DNA of 64,000 nt from Megalonaias nervosa (taxonomy: Eukaryota; Mollusca; Bivalvia; Unionida; Unionidae): assembly GCA_016617855.1 (NCBI GenBank), contig JAECUM010017498.1:22479-86478 (forward strand). Direction: 5' to 3'. Below the pieces are notes generated by a model, which worked only from the letters and a program-made list of their open reading frames with translations, did not search any database and had not been told where the DNA came from. The translations under genes were made by a program, and so were the position numbers. Positions 16,816 to 29,069 of the stretch are shown here, one piece after another (positions within the stretch are counted from its first letter, which is position 1; each line of letters starts with the position of its first letter).

Positions 16816-16985
16816 TTTACCCGCGGACCTGGGTTCGAATCTCTGTGGAGTACAAATTAAAAATTCTCTAACCTGTATGATAGCATTATTTGTATTACAT
16901 ATTAATTCTAACAACAAGTATCAAGCATTCTTCTATAGAATTCATGGACAGCACTTTCCCTTCTGTCTGGTGTATATTTACAATT
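16816..16985 (+). repeat. Dispersed repeat copy 1, begins with tRNA B-box-like sequence
   Basis: It begins TTTACCCGCGGACCTGGG and continues GTTCGAATCTC, a good RNA polymerase III B box, then AAAAATTCTCTAACCTGTA. A second copy lies at 17198-17347 in the same orientation, with roughly four in five bases identical by eye. It is probably the 3' part of a tRNA-related SINE. Confidence 0.65.
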
Positions 16986-17197
16986 CTCTATAATTAATCC
17001 TATTGACTGATTTCTTTCATAGGAATCCAGAATGACTGTGTAGATAGATGAGAATTAATTATTAAGTTGTCATGCAAGTGTGTCTACTTCACACGAGTGC
17101 ATCTAACAACGATTCAGCAGCAGCATTTTTGGTAATGTGTGCTTAGTCGTGATGGAATATGGGCTGGTTTGTGCAGGCAAGGCGATGGGTGCCGTTT

Positions 17198-17347
17198 ACC
17201 CGCGGACCTATGTTCGAATCTCCGTTGGCTACGAATTAAAAATTCTCTAACCTGTACGATAGTATTATTTGCATAATTAAATATTAATTCTGCCTACTAT
17301 TATCAAGCATGCTCCTATAGAATCCCAGGATACCACTTCCCGTTTGT
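17198..17347 (+). repeat. Dispersed repeat copy 2
   Basis: Matches 16816-16985 from TTTACCCGCGGACCT through the CACTTCCC end. The B-box-like GTTCGAATCTC is kept. It lies just before the start of the decayed Polinton. Confidence 0.65.
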
Positions 17348-17499
17348 CCTCGCTAGATACCAAGTGATGGAAACTCTACCATGACATCACCACTTACGCG
17401 TTTGGTAATCGTGCTATTGCGAATGACACAAGTTAACCTGTCAGTACAAATATTAGTGGCGGTTCCGTATTTGCTGGAACGACATGTAATTCCTCTCTC

Positions 17500-18290
17500 A
17501 TGACTGGGAGGTTTATTTCCACCAGGTCTACGGAACATACCGACCGCCACTTGCTTGACGTTTTGACTGACTTTCCAATTCTTGAGGCGCATACAAATCC
17601 TGAACAAGATTGCCTATGAGCGGTTGCAAAGGTGCCAGCTGTGAAATTCGTTCCGAGTGGCTGTGACAGTCTTTTGTCGAGTCACACTGGCTTGCTTTTA
17701 ATCCCTTCGTGTGTGTGACTTCATTGTTCAAGGCTGCTATGACCAACGGAACTCAGATCACGCATTTCCGAGACCGTTCTGGTCTTATCAGCAATTCTTG
17801 TGCGTACTGGTGAACGAATAACCGTTTCGCAAGTGTGCTATTGAATCGTTCCACAATAGCCTAGTCACGATGCACCCTAACATGTCGAAAACGTACTCGC
17901 ACACGGTATTTCTTTAACAACGGAACCACAGAGCCGATAAACTCTTTGCCAGGATCCACTTACAACAATCATGGCCATGTGGGTTTGCAGCGTGCATAAA
18001 TGCGCTCGAGTGCATCTGTGACACAGGCAGAATCTTTCGACGTCAATGGCTCCCCTTTATTCATCGGCTGGCCACATCGAAAATGATGAGCGCGTGTTCA
18101 TAGGTGCGTAACTTACCTTCTCGATGACTGACACGATAGTCTGGAAGAAATAGCAAATCACTTTGATGAACCTCGTTAGGTATCTGTACATCCAACAAAG
18201 TCTGCGAAATCTTTCTTGGTACAGGCAAATATATTTATCACAACGATCCAGCGCGTGACCTTGGCTGCAATGGCTAACTGTTCCACGGTG
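17500..18290 (-). pseudogene. Decayed Polinton rve integrase
   Basis: Reading the minus strand from about 18290 down, segments in shifting frames show rve hallmarks: a first-Asp-like IFDVAS strand, a second motif reading VDPGKEFIG, and the third motif AIVERFNSTL, followed by ALNNEVT in the C-terminal part near 17740. At least three in-frame stops and several frameshifts separate them. The domain inserted the element and is now dead. Unlike the intact element, the PLA2-like part lies in a separate stretch about 200 nt upstream. Confidence 0.82.
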
Positions 18291-18497
18291 GCTTCATCTC
18301 TCCAATATTCACGCTAGTTGTAGTACATTTTGTGGGCTCTCTGTGTCATTGTTTATACTGGTTTACTTTTGTTTGTGTGCCTCCAAGTGGACATTGTCCA
18401 CCGCGACAGGCAGAGCCTCCAAGTACAATCTTGGCTTTCATGCCTCTTTGGACGACCTCTCGAGCGATTCGTTCTCCAAACGTTGGATTAACCACAT

Positions 18498-18993
18498 TCA
18501 AGTCCTGGATGATATCCACGTCGGAACGTTGTCGTCCACGGATATCATTTGATGCCTGGTATGCAAGGTAATGTCGGTAACATGCTTCATCCGTGTGGTT
18601 GATAGCTGCTTCGCGAGGCCTAGAATGGTTGTGAGAATTGAGTCATTGATCCAGGCGAGTACCAGGTCCACAGTATTTGAAGCCGTGAAGATGTTTCTCG
18701 CCCGGATATTCACTCCAGGGTGTCCTTGGTAACTTTGTTAATGCAGCCGCGATATTACCGCCAGCAGTGATTTTTAGAACTGGACACTCTGCGAGAGACG
18801 CGTTGGCGTCCACCCAAGGGAGTTCTAATGAACGTGAACTTCTTTGCTCCAAGTCGAGCATAGTCCTGGAAACATTAATTGGACTTGGTGTGCCGCCGAC
18901 CACACGTAGGATGAAATCCGTGACATGATTGCGTGAATCACCTCGTAGCCGTAGTTTTCCCACGATTGAATTGATTAATGGCGGGCCACGCAA
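18498..18993 (-). pseudogene. Decayed Polinton PLA2-like protein
   Basis: A 116-codon frame ends with PWSEYPGEKHLHGFKYCGPG, which contains the YxGPG calcium-loop pattern of PLA2-like Polinton proteins. The sequence expected to hold the HD pair continues only after a frameshift near 18650 and is not intact. It is upstream of and in the same orientation as the integrase remnant, mirroring the domain order of the fusion protein in the intact element. Confidence 0.7.
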
Positions 18994-19089
18994 GTATCGT
19001 GCTGCTTTAAACGTGATTGCATTTCATACGGACATATCTCATACAGATATGTCAATTTAACAAACAATCCCTTACAAAAAGGTCCGGAG

Positions 19090-19465
19090 GAGATTTCATA
19101 GAATAGTACGAAGACGACGCATTAAAGCCGATCAAGAATATCAAGAAATATGTCACAAAGTAATCGATGGCAGCCAAAATGTTAAAATTATATTATAATT
19201 GCGACAGACTGCACGAGAAGACCTAACAGTAGGGTTTGAACTAACATTTGCGCCGCTGATTAATCCCACCAAAGAAATTGCCGAACGTGCAGAGGATATT
19301 AAAAAGGCAACCAGAGCACCCGTACAAAATGTGGCAGCACATACTGGAAGAGAAGTAGAATCTAGTCCAGTTCGTAAAATAGCCAAACGCAACATGGATA
19401 TCAAGATAGCCACAGGAGCAACCGCGAGACGATCGCGTGCTTGTCAGACTAGATTAAGGAAGTAA
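19090..19465 (+). pseudogene. Hypothetical Polinton protein remnant
   Basis: A frame from about 19199 encodes a charged protein (DLTVGFELTFAPLINPTKEI, then ERAEDIKKATRAP). Upstream frames carry fragments such as EDDALKPIKNIKKYVTK. No family recognised. Its place ahead of the capsid genes in the decayed element is the only clue. Confidence 0.45.
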
Positions 19466-19572
19466 AAGAAGGCGTTTGAAGAACTTGGAGAGGACCAGGT
19501 TATACCGGACTAAGGTACCCAGCTACTTGATGAAGACGTTAGATAGGCACTTGCCAGGATACCAGGTCAAAA

Positions 19573-19941
19573 TTGGCAACACTGCCTCAATTTTTTAACG
19601 AATTGGCTCGCCAGCCAATTTGTGAAAATCCTATGCATATCGCTAATAACTACCCTCCCGACTGGAAACAGTACATAATCAAAGTGCCAACAAATACCCA
19701 TGATAAATACATTAGCAGGGAATGGCCTAAAATGGTGCTCAAGGACTTTACTGGAACGAAAAAAGCTACTGGTGCTCGGTGGGTTCAAACGTGCAAACGT
19801 ATAATGCATTTACAGAAGGAAGAACTGACGAAAATGAAGCGTTATGGAGAATTATTTAAAATACGACTACCACAACAAGCACCAGACGAGTGGATAAATA
19901 AGCTGTTTGAAGATAAGGAAAACTCTAAACGTTCTGGCTAG
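19573..19941 (+). pseudogene. Hypothetical Polinton protein, ~122 codons still open
   Basis: The frame is open over 122 codons but begins with TTG; the first in-frame ATG is 21 codons later (NPMHIANNYPPDWKQYI). The sequence is basic and helical (MHLQKEELTKMKRYGELFKI). Not recognised. Its openness in an otherwise broken element may be chance. Confidence 0.4.
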
Positions 19942-20229
19942 GAGGTAATGAATCCCAAACATGCGCCAAACGGTAAACCAAACCTGCGTCTGGGACAATC
20001 CAAACATGGACGCATAACACCACTCCTCATAGAGTTAACTGCAAAAGTTGCGGACAAAATGCCAAGACATGAACGCACATAGGAAGAAGAAGCATTACAA
20101 TGGACGAAAAAGAAAAGAAAGGGTGCAGCCGTGAGTACTTGTATCCCATGGACTGTGACCCTAACGACTTTGCAGATCGATTGGAAATTCGTGACCTCGA
20201 ATTCATCAAGTAAGCCACATCGATTTGTC

Positions 20230-20496
20230 AGCAGTTGCTCAATAATGATCTCATGAACAGAGATACGTACCATGCGCTGATGCATGAAACTGTTGAAGAC
20301 ATCCACGAAATATACAACACAGACGATGAGTTCTGAAACAACACCTGTGTATCTGCCATACCATAATAATCGGCTGACCAATATTGCTATTTCTCTAGTG
20401 GATCAAAATTGTACATTAGGTATCGGTCTCACATTTAATAATTATAACAACAATGATAATTGTATGTGGATGTGCGAAACCCATTTGCGTGATTAA
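20230..20496 (+). pseudogene. Decayed minor capsid, 3' part
   Basis: PVYLPYHNNRLTNIAISLVD and a final THLR align by pattern with the end of the intact minor capsid (IVENQITSITMQLTDQSGRQ to LHLR). Frameshifts and stops break the upstream part. Its position before the capsid remnant repeats the order of the intact element. Confidence 0.6.
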
Positions 20497-20529
20497 CGTG
20501 AGAAAACCAGTTACGTGATCTATTAAGGA

Positions 20530-22154
20530 ACTATGCTCGATGATGTTGTTTGTGGATTATTTCCGAGCGCACCGAAAACACTCTCAGCTCTAACCTCGAG
20601 GGCTGCGTCGATCTCTAAGAAGTGGCCATGCGAGTCGAGAATGTCAAAATTGCTGCTGTGGATCGTGGATCGATGGAATCAACTAGGCTCGCAAGCAGCT
20701 CAATTGCTTAGATATCGATTACGGAGATTAATAACACGATCTCAAAAGACGGCCCGTGTCATTGACATCGACCGAATCAGTGCTTCTTTCAGTGAATAAA
20801 ATCAATTTCGAAGGAGATCAACAGCGATTGTCAGATTCAACAATTGCAAATATGGCCACTGGAAGTGACTTTGTACGGTATTATAGAAAAGCAATGTTCT
20901 ATAATTAAGCTTTGACCCAGTTCAAAGAGGTATTTCATCCAGCATTTCATATGGGAGCACCTGTGTTGTGGATCGCAGAAAACGAGATTTTCAGTAATAA
21001 TCATGACCAGCGATAGATCCCAATCAGTGAAAAATGGAATTGCAGGTGGAAGACACGTCTTTGGTTTTTCTTTCCATCTGCAGCATTCTTGGAAGTGGAG
21101 GGAAAACTGATGCACAAGAACAATGGCATCATGGTGTTGTTTAACAGTGCCCATTACTCAGTCGTCGAAAGGAAATCGAATTCAGTCTGGACAACGTTGA
21201 CGTGGATACACGGATTCTCGGACTCACCAGATACAACGGTGATTACACGAGAACCGCTGGCCCAACCATTATGTTTGTCAAGATGCAGCCGATCACGTTG
21301 GTCATAGAGCAAATATGATTAGACAGCCTCGAAATGCTACTGGCCATCCGGATGCGGCTGTAGAAAATTTAGCGTTTCCAAATCCAGATTTTATTCCTGG
21401 ATTTGCACAGCATTGAGCACAACTTCGTGGAGCCCCATTATGATTTTGGTGTGCCATTGCCCTCAATCATAATTTTGGGTTTTGCAGAGACGTTCACAAG
21501 GTGATATTTAGAGCCAAACAAACGGTCACCATGTTTCGTGAAAACAATTCCAACGATGACATCTGGCGTGATGCAGGTGCTCCTGCCGGCAATGTTGTAT
21601 AAGTTGCACAGATTTTGTGGATTCCCGAGCTATCCCCATCGTTGCGTACCGAGTCACGCTTGTTGTCGTTTATGGAGTCCGGAGCCACATTAAGGTTCTC
21701 GTCGCACATATTAGAGACGCACACCTACCCACTAGCATTGTGGGGCAATTCACCCGGAAATTGAGTACCCAGAATGGTCTTACTACACCAAAACATGTGT
21801 TCCTGCCGTTTCAACTTTCAACGAGAGATAATGACTAGACAAATAATAAAATGGTATTTCACAACTTAGACGTGACTGAGGTCTCTTTGCGGTGAAATGG
21901 TCGTTAAGAACCTTCGGGAGAAATTCGGCTCGACTACGCCGATGCCAGTCAAGCTATCCGTGCATATCATAATCTGTGGTCGTTACATGGGCAGGCATCA
22001 AAATATTGACACAGGCGTACATATTTCTCAACAAGACTTTCGTGCGTTGTACCCGGTTTATTACTTTTCATTGGAACATCTGGAGTTGTTCAGGCAGTCC
22101 GTTGTCGACACATATTTTCATGAACGTGTCGGTAACACGGGTGTTGCTAATTAA
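20530..22154 (+). pseudogene. Decayed major capsid protein
   Basis: Fragments in all three plus frames keep capsid hallmarks: DFGVPLPSIIILGFAETFT near 21440-21500 (compare LPLSTIFGFCRDY), LWIPELSPSL near 21615 (compare LWMPRITPS) and the C-terminal HISQQDFRALYPVYYFS near 22020-22080 (compare QISVEEFRTLYPIFYF). Numerous stops rule out function. The span to the minor-capsid remnant is only about 30 nt, so the 5' limit is approximate. Confidence 0.78.
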
Positions 22155-22189
22155 AAATGCTACGATGGAATACATTTCGACAAGAAACT

Positions 22190-23609
22190 GCTGCTGAAGG
22201 GTGCTCGTGTTCGCAATAGGGTGATCGGTGCACCTGTGGAAAATTCGTAAAATTTAAAAAATGAACCTGTTACGTATTTGAAAAATAATGTATCACCAAG
22301 TGAAATTCTGCCTCAATCATAGTCAGCTGGGAAAAATCGAACACGCAATATAAAACAATTGTGAGGTTACAAAAAGAACTTTCTCTATCAAAATTAACTG
22401 GTTGACCCAAATACAGATCGCACAGCTTAATGCTGCCAAACACAACAACACTTAGGCAGCATTGTCATGTATATTTAATTTAATTGTTTGTTTGTTAGTT
22501 TAAATTCTTTTTAGTTTTTTAATACCAGTACATGCTATTATCATATAACTTTGTTTACTGGATTTGATATTGTCCAGAAATTCAGTTCAGTTCTGTTTGA
22601 CCTGACTGTTATTTCTTTTTATTTCATTGATAAGCAACTAATAATAGAAACACTGTATCTAGATTCTGATCTTGTTTCAGATTCAGTGACAGTTTTGGTA
22701 AGCAACTTTTTTATTTATTTTTTTAATTTTTTCTCAGAGTAAGAACCATCAAGTTAAGTCAAGACCACACCTGGAGTACGTGATATGAAACGTGTTTATT
22801 GCTAACAGGCTTCTATTTATTCTAGAAGACTGACCCCCATCCGGGAATCTGTTTTGCATCTTAAACTAGTGTATAACTGTTGTCTTGATTGAGGTTAGTT
22901 CAGTCGGACTGCAAACAATTGACACGTTAAGTTGTTATGTTTTGACCAGTTTGAGTTGAATTTTTATTTTATGGAATTCAAGTGATTCTTTCCCTAAGTG
23001 CTCCTACAAAATTCCTTGATAAAGACATTTATTGAAATTTGTACCGAATTCAAAACTGAAATATTTTCTGTGATTCAACAAGAAACTGTTGACACACCAA
23101 TACGACGCTGACCACAACTGACGTCATCTTCCATCTTTGATTTCATCGGAATTCGAATTCCGTTTCATTCAGGACTTTTTAGTACTAGGACTTCTATTAT
23201 ATAATTTTTGGATTATTTTTGGATTGAATTCGTAAAAATATAAGTTCTTTTTTAATTTTTCACTTTGTATTCTAGGGAAATAAATTATTTGTTACATTTT
23301 ACAAAGCTTGTTGTCTTCACTCTTTTCTGTTATTTATTTCAAGAGCATAGACTCGTAACAGCATTACAATTAGCCAGGTCAGAGGTGGCACAAATGCTAA
23401 TGACCGATGGAATATTTCCATTTCATACAGCCATTCCATCATTGATGGCAGCCGTTCCTACAGCGGTTGCAAAAACTTCAGCGTTAGGGGTTGTCGGAAC
23501 TGCATCTGGAATGGCTTTGAAGACGACTGTTGCAGGCCACATCAAAAATGAAGAGGTCTTCGATTACCAGGCAGGAGTGGTCGAATACTGTTACAAAGAG
23601 GTCTTCTAG
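22190..23609 (+). pseudogene. Decayed small virion-like gene split by a solo LTR
   Basis: Coding-like sequence up to 22462 (a QIAQLNAAKHNN segment) resumes after the LTR at 23361 with ARSEVAQMLMTDGIFPFHTA and an Ala/Val-rich hydrophobic run. The layout, polar then hydrophobic, matches the 137-aa gene at 4848-5261 and sits in the same slot between capsid and protease. The LTR insertion happened after the element was fixed in the genome. Confidence 0.65.
22463..23360 (+). mobile_element. Solo LTR of a Gypsy-type element, 4-bp target duplication
   Basis: About 898 bp beginning TGTCATG and ending GTAACA, flanked on both sides by GCAT (22459-22462 and 23361-23364). The sequence is homologous along its length to the LTR at 44978-45859. 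An AATAAA polyadenylation signal lies near 23278. No internal retroelement sequence remains, so it arose by LTR-LTR recombination. Confidence 0.88.
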
Positions 23610-23639
23610 TACCGGTCGCAGAAGATCACGCAGTTAATG

Positions 23640-24000
23640 AAAACGAAGCGTCCATTGACCAGTCTTGATTCACTCGTGATATCCAAATCGATGAAACATT
23701 TTCTTGATGTTTTTATACTAAATGAGCTTCATCGATGGTGTCACGCATTCATCAACAGGCCCTGGCACTCATAGGGTCACATACATGGTAACACGTCAGC
23801 ATAGTTTGTATTTTGACTCGTATGGACTTGCACCAAAGGTTGAAATTGTTAATTATTTATCCCGGCATGGGTGGACGCGGACGATAGATTTGTCTACCGC
23901 TGTTAAATTCGACTTTGCTAGCGAAAAAGCTGTTGAATGGTCCCATATGAGGTCATCTTGTCGTTGAGGCTAGTGGGCTCAAGGACACGGCACTGAAGTG
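23640..24000 (+). pseudogene. Decayed adenain-like protease
   Basis: GTHRVTYMV (His motif, Trp lost), then LYFDSYGLAP (Asp motif), then a broken C-terminal part containing a shifted VEWSHMRSSCR where the Cys motif would be. Pattern and spacing follow the protease of the intact element. Stops and the damaged Cys motif make it inactive. Confidence 0.72.
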
Positions 24001-24049
24001 TATCTGTGCCGATTTGCCTCCAAAGCGTTTTTGTTCGAGTTTACCAGTC

Positions 24050-24445
24050 GTATTGTTAATGATGTTGACCTATGCCAGCTTGTGATTTTTGAAGATCAAA
24101 TCTGGCGAACTGAAAACTTCTAACGTGGATATTTAATATATTATTGTCAAGGTGAAAGCGCTGTCGTAAAGAACTTGGTGTGAATGGAATTACAACATCC
24201 ACCATTGTAGGTGCACAAATTGGATCTATACTGGTGTCTTTGGTGGTGCGAGAAAATTAATTTCGATGAGACTACATTCCCGAGTACGTGTCTATTCCGA
24301 ATTGCTTGCGGCAATACAGAGCAGCCTCAATACGATCAGTAAATTATACTCGGTTGCAGGTGATGACAAAATAATCAGAGCAGCCGATTTTAAGAGTGTG
24401 CTTGTGCAAATGGAAAATCACAGACATCTCCAAACATAAATAAGA
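24050..24445 (+). pseudogene. Decayed helical Polinton protein
   Basis: Fragments such as TTSTIVGAQIGSI and VYSELLAAIQSSLNTISKLY suggest a short protein with a membrane-like helix followed by an amphipathic helix. Not assigned to a family. It closes the recognisable part of the decayed element. Confidence 0.4.
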
Positions 24446-24541
24446 AATTGTGCGGTTGCAGATTTACAGACAATAAAAGTCAATTAAAATCAAGCGTGTA
24501 TATATTGATAGCTACCATAGATTTGCCTGTCTGGGTAGCAG

Positions 24542-24544
<3 letters not shown>

Positions 24545-24597
<53 letters not shown>
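24545..24597. repeat. (CT)n microsatellite
   Basis: About 26 CT dinucleotides without interruption. Confidence 0.95.
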
Positions 24598-24598
<1 letters not shown>

Positions 24599-25980
24599 AA
24601 TAAATATTTTCTTTTCCACAATCACTGCTGACTAGCGTAGTAAAAATGTGCTGATTGACTTCATTCGATACCCATGGGACACGGACTGCCGTACAATATT
24701 CTAATCCCCATGCCAAGATCACTCGCGTCACGTGTGTGTTTACACCTCTAGCGGCTACTCAGCAAAAAAATGATCAAACATCTATGGGTCGCGTGGGAAT
24801 AACTTGTCATGGAGATTTAGAGGCGAGAAAGAGTGTCCGGGGACCCATAGGGCACCGAATTAGGCAAAACCGGCACTTTTGTGCTACTCCTTAAACAAAC
24901 AATCCACACAATGTACAGTGGTCGGCAGAGTGTCGGATTTTGCAGAAAGGAAATTAGTTGATTTGTGTGCCCATCCATCTTTATTTCCTCCGTTCGGAAA
25001 TTAATAACAATGTCAAGAACAAGACGTAGAACTTCATATTTAAATCTACCGACAAATGTTTCATTCTTATTCTATGACTCAGTATATGAGGTACACAATA
25101 CAATGATCAAATATGAGAACTCGGAGAGATTTTACACTTTAAAATGCATGAACAGTTGCATAACGACGTAATGTAGGCTGTGAGCAAGTTACTTGTGGGG
25201 TAACCCTGCAGATAATTTTTGTTTATTAATTCCTTCATTTATCCTTGTTCTGGTTTACCATTACAAATGTAACGAGCAAATAAACATTCAAATTAGTTTT
25301 AAAAATGTAAGCTTCCAGCAGAAAATATAGCAGATAATGTCATACAATTTCAGCAGACTTCGAGGTTATTCAGTCCGCAAGTGTAGGGGTATTTCCTCCC
25401 TAGTATATTCTAAACAAATTCTTTGTCAGATATTTTGTGAAGATATACACCAAGTACAGCACCAACTCCCTCCCATTAAAGCAAAAAAGGTATATAGTCT
25501 CATTAAAAATATTCGCTGAGAAGACGTATTCTCCGGAATATGATATATGTTGCAAAGAAAATATAGTTTTCCTTCACTAATTTCAAGGACAATTCTGTTC
25601 AGTCCAAGCATGCTTTCGTTCATTACAGACCTGTCTTACGTGAGAAATCTTGAATTCGAACAAATATGCCGACTTTCCAGTCAAATGGTACATAACCGTT
25701 TTTAGTATCGCATTGAATAGATTTGTAATAATTTTTTTATCAATTTTGGCCCCTGTATCTTATACGCTGATTTTGCACACTATCTCCTGTGCTTTACGCA
25801 GAATAAATTGTTTTGCGGATGCTGTTATTTCAGCAAATGTAAAATTTTAATTCAAAATGGAATCTTTAAAATCTGTTTCTTTATTCCACGTAGTAAAGTA
25901 TTCTCTGTGTATATTGTGTCATCCAGCTTGGCTTCCTCCCTTACATTGTAAAAACGAAAAAAAAATATACTAAGATTTAG
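24598..25980. other. Gene-free stretch
   Basis: No coding frame with recognisable composition, no RNA gene and no strong repeat. Short open frames here look random. Confidence 0.55.
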
Positions 25981-25984
25981 GATG

Positions 25985-26148
25985 GCAGCTTAAATTTGAT
26001 ATTGGACGAGTCAGTAAATAACTCACCGAGACAGCATAAAGTTGATATTGGACGAGTCGGTCATAATTCACCAAGAAATTTAAGGTTGATATTGGACAAG
26101 TCAGTTATAATTCACCAAGATAACTTAAGGTTGATATTGGACGAGTCA
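25985..26148. repeat. ~45-bp tandem repeat, four copies
   Basis: Each unit contains TTGATATTGGACGAGTCAGT followed by a variable AATTCACCAAGA part. Confidence 0.85.
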
Positions 26149-26164
26149 GATACAGGTTTAAAAA

Positions 26165-26535
26165 CTTAAACATATGTCGAAACGATAATACTTGATGAAC
26201 GATTAGTATATATGTTGATAAAGCTGTAATGTGTACACTATATATGTAGGAATGATTATACTTTATGAACGATTAGCATCTATGTTGATAAAGCTATCAT
26301 TTGATTGTGTCCTATTATATTTTGAGGATGTGAGGCATTTAAGAATATATTCTGCCATTATAGTGGAGTTCAATATAACACTATATTACTATATGGATAT
26401 AAAATTCCTATATGTTCTCATCATCTACGTATTTGTTTTACTCTTTAAAGAACTTGAGTCGGATATCTAATGTATATTTAGTTAAGTGCCTTTGAAGTCG
26501 GATATCTAATGTATATTTAATTAAGTGCCTTTGCT
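26165..26535. repeat. Two adjacent short duplications
   Basis: TGAACGATTAG...TATGTTGATAAAGCT occurs at about 26197-26226 and 26268-26296. A 39-bp unit with GTCGGATATCTAATGTATAT is duplicated head to tail at about 26458-26533. Confidence 0.75.
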
Positions 26536-26539
26536 TTTA

Positions 26540-28430
26540 GTTGTTTATTTTTTAAGTTGACTTACTTAGCTTGATTATATATCTACGTTATCAGAAATCG
26601 TTTGAAAAAAAAAAAACGTGCTATCTGCGCCTTTAGTGGATTAACATCCAGTAAGCGTGCTTATCAAGCTAACAATGGTTGTGACAACGACTGAAGGATG
26701 CAAGATAAATGTTGTTCAAATGCCTAACAATGATAGATTCTATAGGTTTCGATATGTATTTCACAGCATTTCTGGTACTTCCTGGTCTTAAAATAGTAGC
26801 ATACTTAAACAAACATTAATGTCCATTTAGTTTAAGGAAAATTTTAACATGTCCAATGTCCTTAGTAACCCAGTTTGGCTCAACATTCCCTAACTGTTAC
26901 TTGTGCCAAAGTTTGGTGAAATAGTTACAACATACAGAATTATATTAATTCTCCACTTTAATGTGAATATACTTTCTCTGAATGTTCCTTATTACCTTCC
27001 TTGCGAAAACAATCCAGTAAACTCATTTTGTCCTCATAATAATGCTCACTTCGCTTAACAGCTATCTCTAACATAATCGTGACATGCATGATCTCATTTA
27101 TTTATAAACACAAATCGTTACTTAAATAGAGTAATTGCTCCACATCAACACACTGAATAATCAATTAAAAAAAAATTAAAGAACTACTGCTGTGGTTTTT
27201 CAATTCTAAACGCAAACCATCACAAATGTCCGTAAGGTGCCTTTCGTTATTTAAATTGCATTGACACAAAATCAGTGTGTGACCTGCATGTGCAGTTAAA
27301 TGGTAATGAGAGTGTCCCTATATATGACAATTATCGATAACCGCATATGATCATTGTGACATAACAGAAGGTGCAGTAGCACCAATCTGCATAAGCCCAG
27401 GGAGAGCCAATTATTAAGAGAACCTGGTTTTCAGACATAACAAACAAAACTAGCTGTAATTTGTGCATTACGTAAGAGATGCATGTTCTGTTAATTTGTG
27501 GGAAAAGCGGGGTCAATTGGCAACCTGAGAGATTGTGTTAATTCACAATTAGATCAGTAATGATTTTTTAAAATCAAAATGTGATGTACATCAAGGAACT
27601 GAACAACTCTTACTCCGTCTATTTCCAGCAGAGGTATGCCTCTTAAATACAGTCAAGTAACTGGTTCTGTCCATGACAAATTGACTATCTAACATTGCTC
27701 TCTGTGACAGTGTGTGACACTCATACTGAATTAGGACAGAAGTATATTCTTGTCACTAAACGTTACCATGGAGATTTATGCAAAACAATTGGTACCAAGA
27801 TACGAGGATGAGAATGAATAAAAGGAAAGGTGTAGATTCAAGCATTCAGTACACACAGAGGACGTAATGAATGTAGATTCAAGCATTCATTAATGAGATT
27901 GAGAATAGGAATTAAAAAGTCTGACACTTCGAAAAACAAAATGACCAGAACCAGCATTCTCGGAACGTTCTGAGCAAGAAATCCAACCTTAAGCTCATAT
28001 TCCATCAAGTTTAATCAATCTGTAAAACAAAGTTAGAATCTTAGAACAGATTTTTCTTAACTTGGGTTCTTCTAAGATTGCAAAAGTTTGATTGTGTACG
28101 TGGACATTGTGTCTCAGCTTGTTCTTTGAGTTTGAACTTGAGCTGGCAATTAATGCTCAAAGTTTCGATTATACAGGTGCATGCTAATCTCAACAAGGTT
28201 AAGTTTATTATGCATATATTATAATGTAATGAATAATAATTTACCAATTTCTTCAGACCAATTCTTTGCAAAATGTAGGAAGGGTTCTCGCTACTGATAT
28301 TATACAATTTGGCTTATTTAAGTAAATAGATTAATATCTTTAACGAAACATTAAAGGAGATGTAACTTTCTTATAAGCGTGTCTTTTGCAATATCGTCTA
28401 CAGTAATATGCATTACATTGTCCCATTAAC
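26540..28430. other. Gene-free stretch
   Basis: AT-rich, with short duplications such as TGTAGATTCAAGCATTCA at 27831 and 27870. No gene or RNA recognised. Confidence 0.55.
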
Positions 28431-28439
28431 ATTGCATTG

Positions 28440-28830
28440 ATTGCCACATGGCCACAACAGAACCAAAACTTCATCTACAGCCACTTTGACATAGTATACC
28501 TACTACTTCAACGATAGGAACATTGTCACTGTACAAATAACAACTCCATCGAAAGCCACATTGCTGCTGCAGCACTAGTACTGAATAGATAGCCACTTTG
28601 CCGATGTATCACTAATGTTTTATCCATAGTCACTTTGCGATTGTAACACAAGAACTTCATCGAAAGTCAACTTACTTCTTAAGTTCTCGTTGTAGTTGGT
28701 TTAACGCCACTAATTAGCACTTGATAGGCTATACATTGCAGTGCCGTAGCACTAACATTGCATCGATAGCCACTGTAGAATTAACATCTCGTTCAAAGCC
28801 AACTAATTTCATCAAAATCAACATTATGTA
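28440..28830. repeat. Diffuse ~60-bp imperfect repeats
   Basis: Variants of ATCGATAGCCACTTTG and CATCGAAAGCCAC recur about every 60 bp, six or seven times, with heavy divergence. Confidence 0.5.
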
Positions 28831-28983
28831 GTATGTTATAGAACTCAACCCCGATGCATCTTATTGCTGCTAATTAGGTCACTTTAATATCATCTACGCT
28901 GCGACACTATTTGCAACAGTTTACAAATTTTCTTACAGTCACATCACACATGTTGATGTGATTTATCAATTGATTTGCGTACA

Positions 28984-28989
28984 TTTATT
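28984..28989 (-). terminator. Polyadenylation signal AATAAA of the TLR gene
   Basis: AATAAA on the minus strand lies about 80 nt after the TLR stop codon. Confidence 0.5.
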
Positions 28990-29069
28990 TCTTCTATATT
29001 TACAAGATGATTCCACAGATTCCTCATTTTTTTATTTATATGATTTCAGGCTCAAAAGATTATTCATCT

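Larger units (their letters stand above)
17500..24460. mobile_element. Decayed second Polinton of a different lineage
   Basis: Frameshifted and stop-ridden remnants appear in order: integrase (minus), PLA2-like protein (minus), two hypothetical genes, minor capsid, major capsid, small virion-like protein, protease and a further helical protein (all plus). The structural order matches the intact element, but the proteins differ strongly from its versions and the integrase/PLA2 pair is on the opposite strand. No polymerase or ATPase is recognisable here. Exact ends and terminal repeats could not be found. Confidence 0.85.

Noticed and set aside
24965..25171. 68-codon frame with a basic MSRTRRRTS segment
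   Set aside because: Isolated, with no recognisable domain, promoter context or neighbouring exon.
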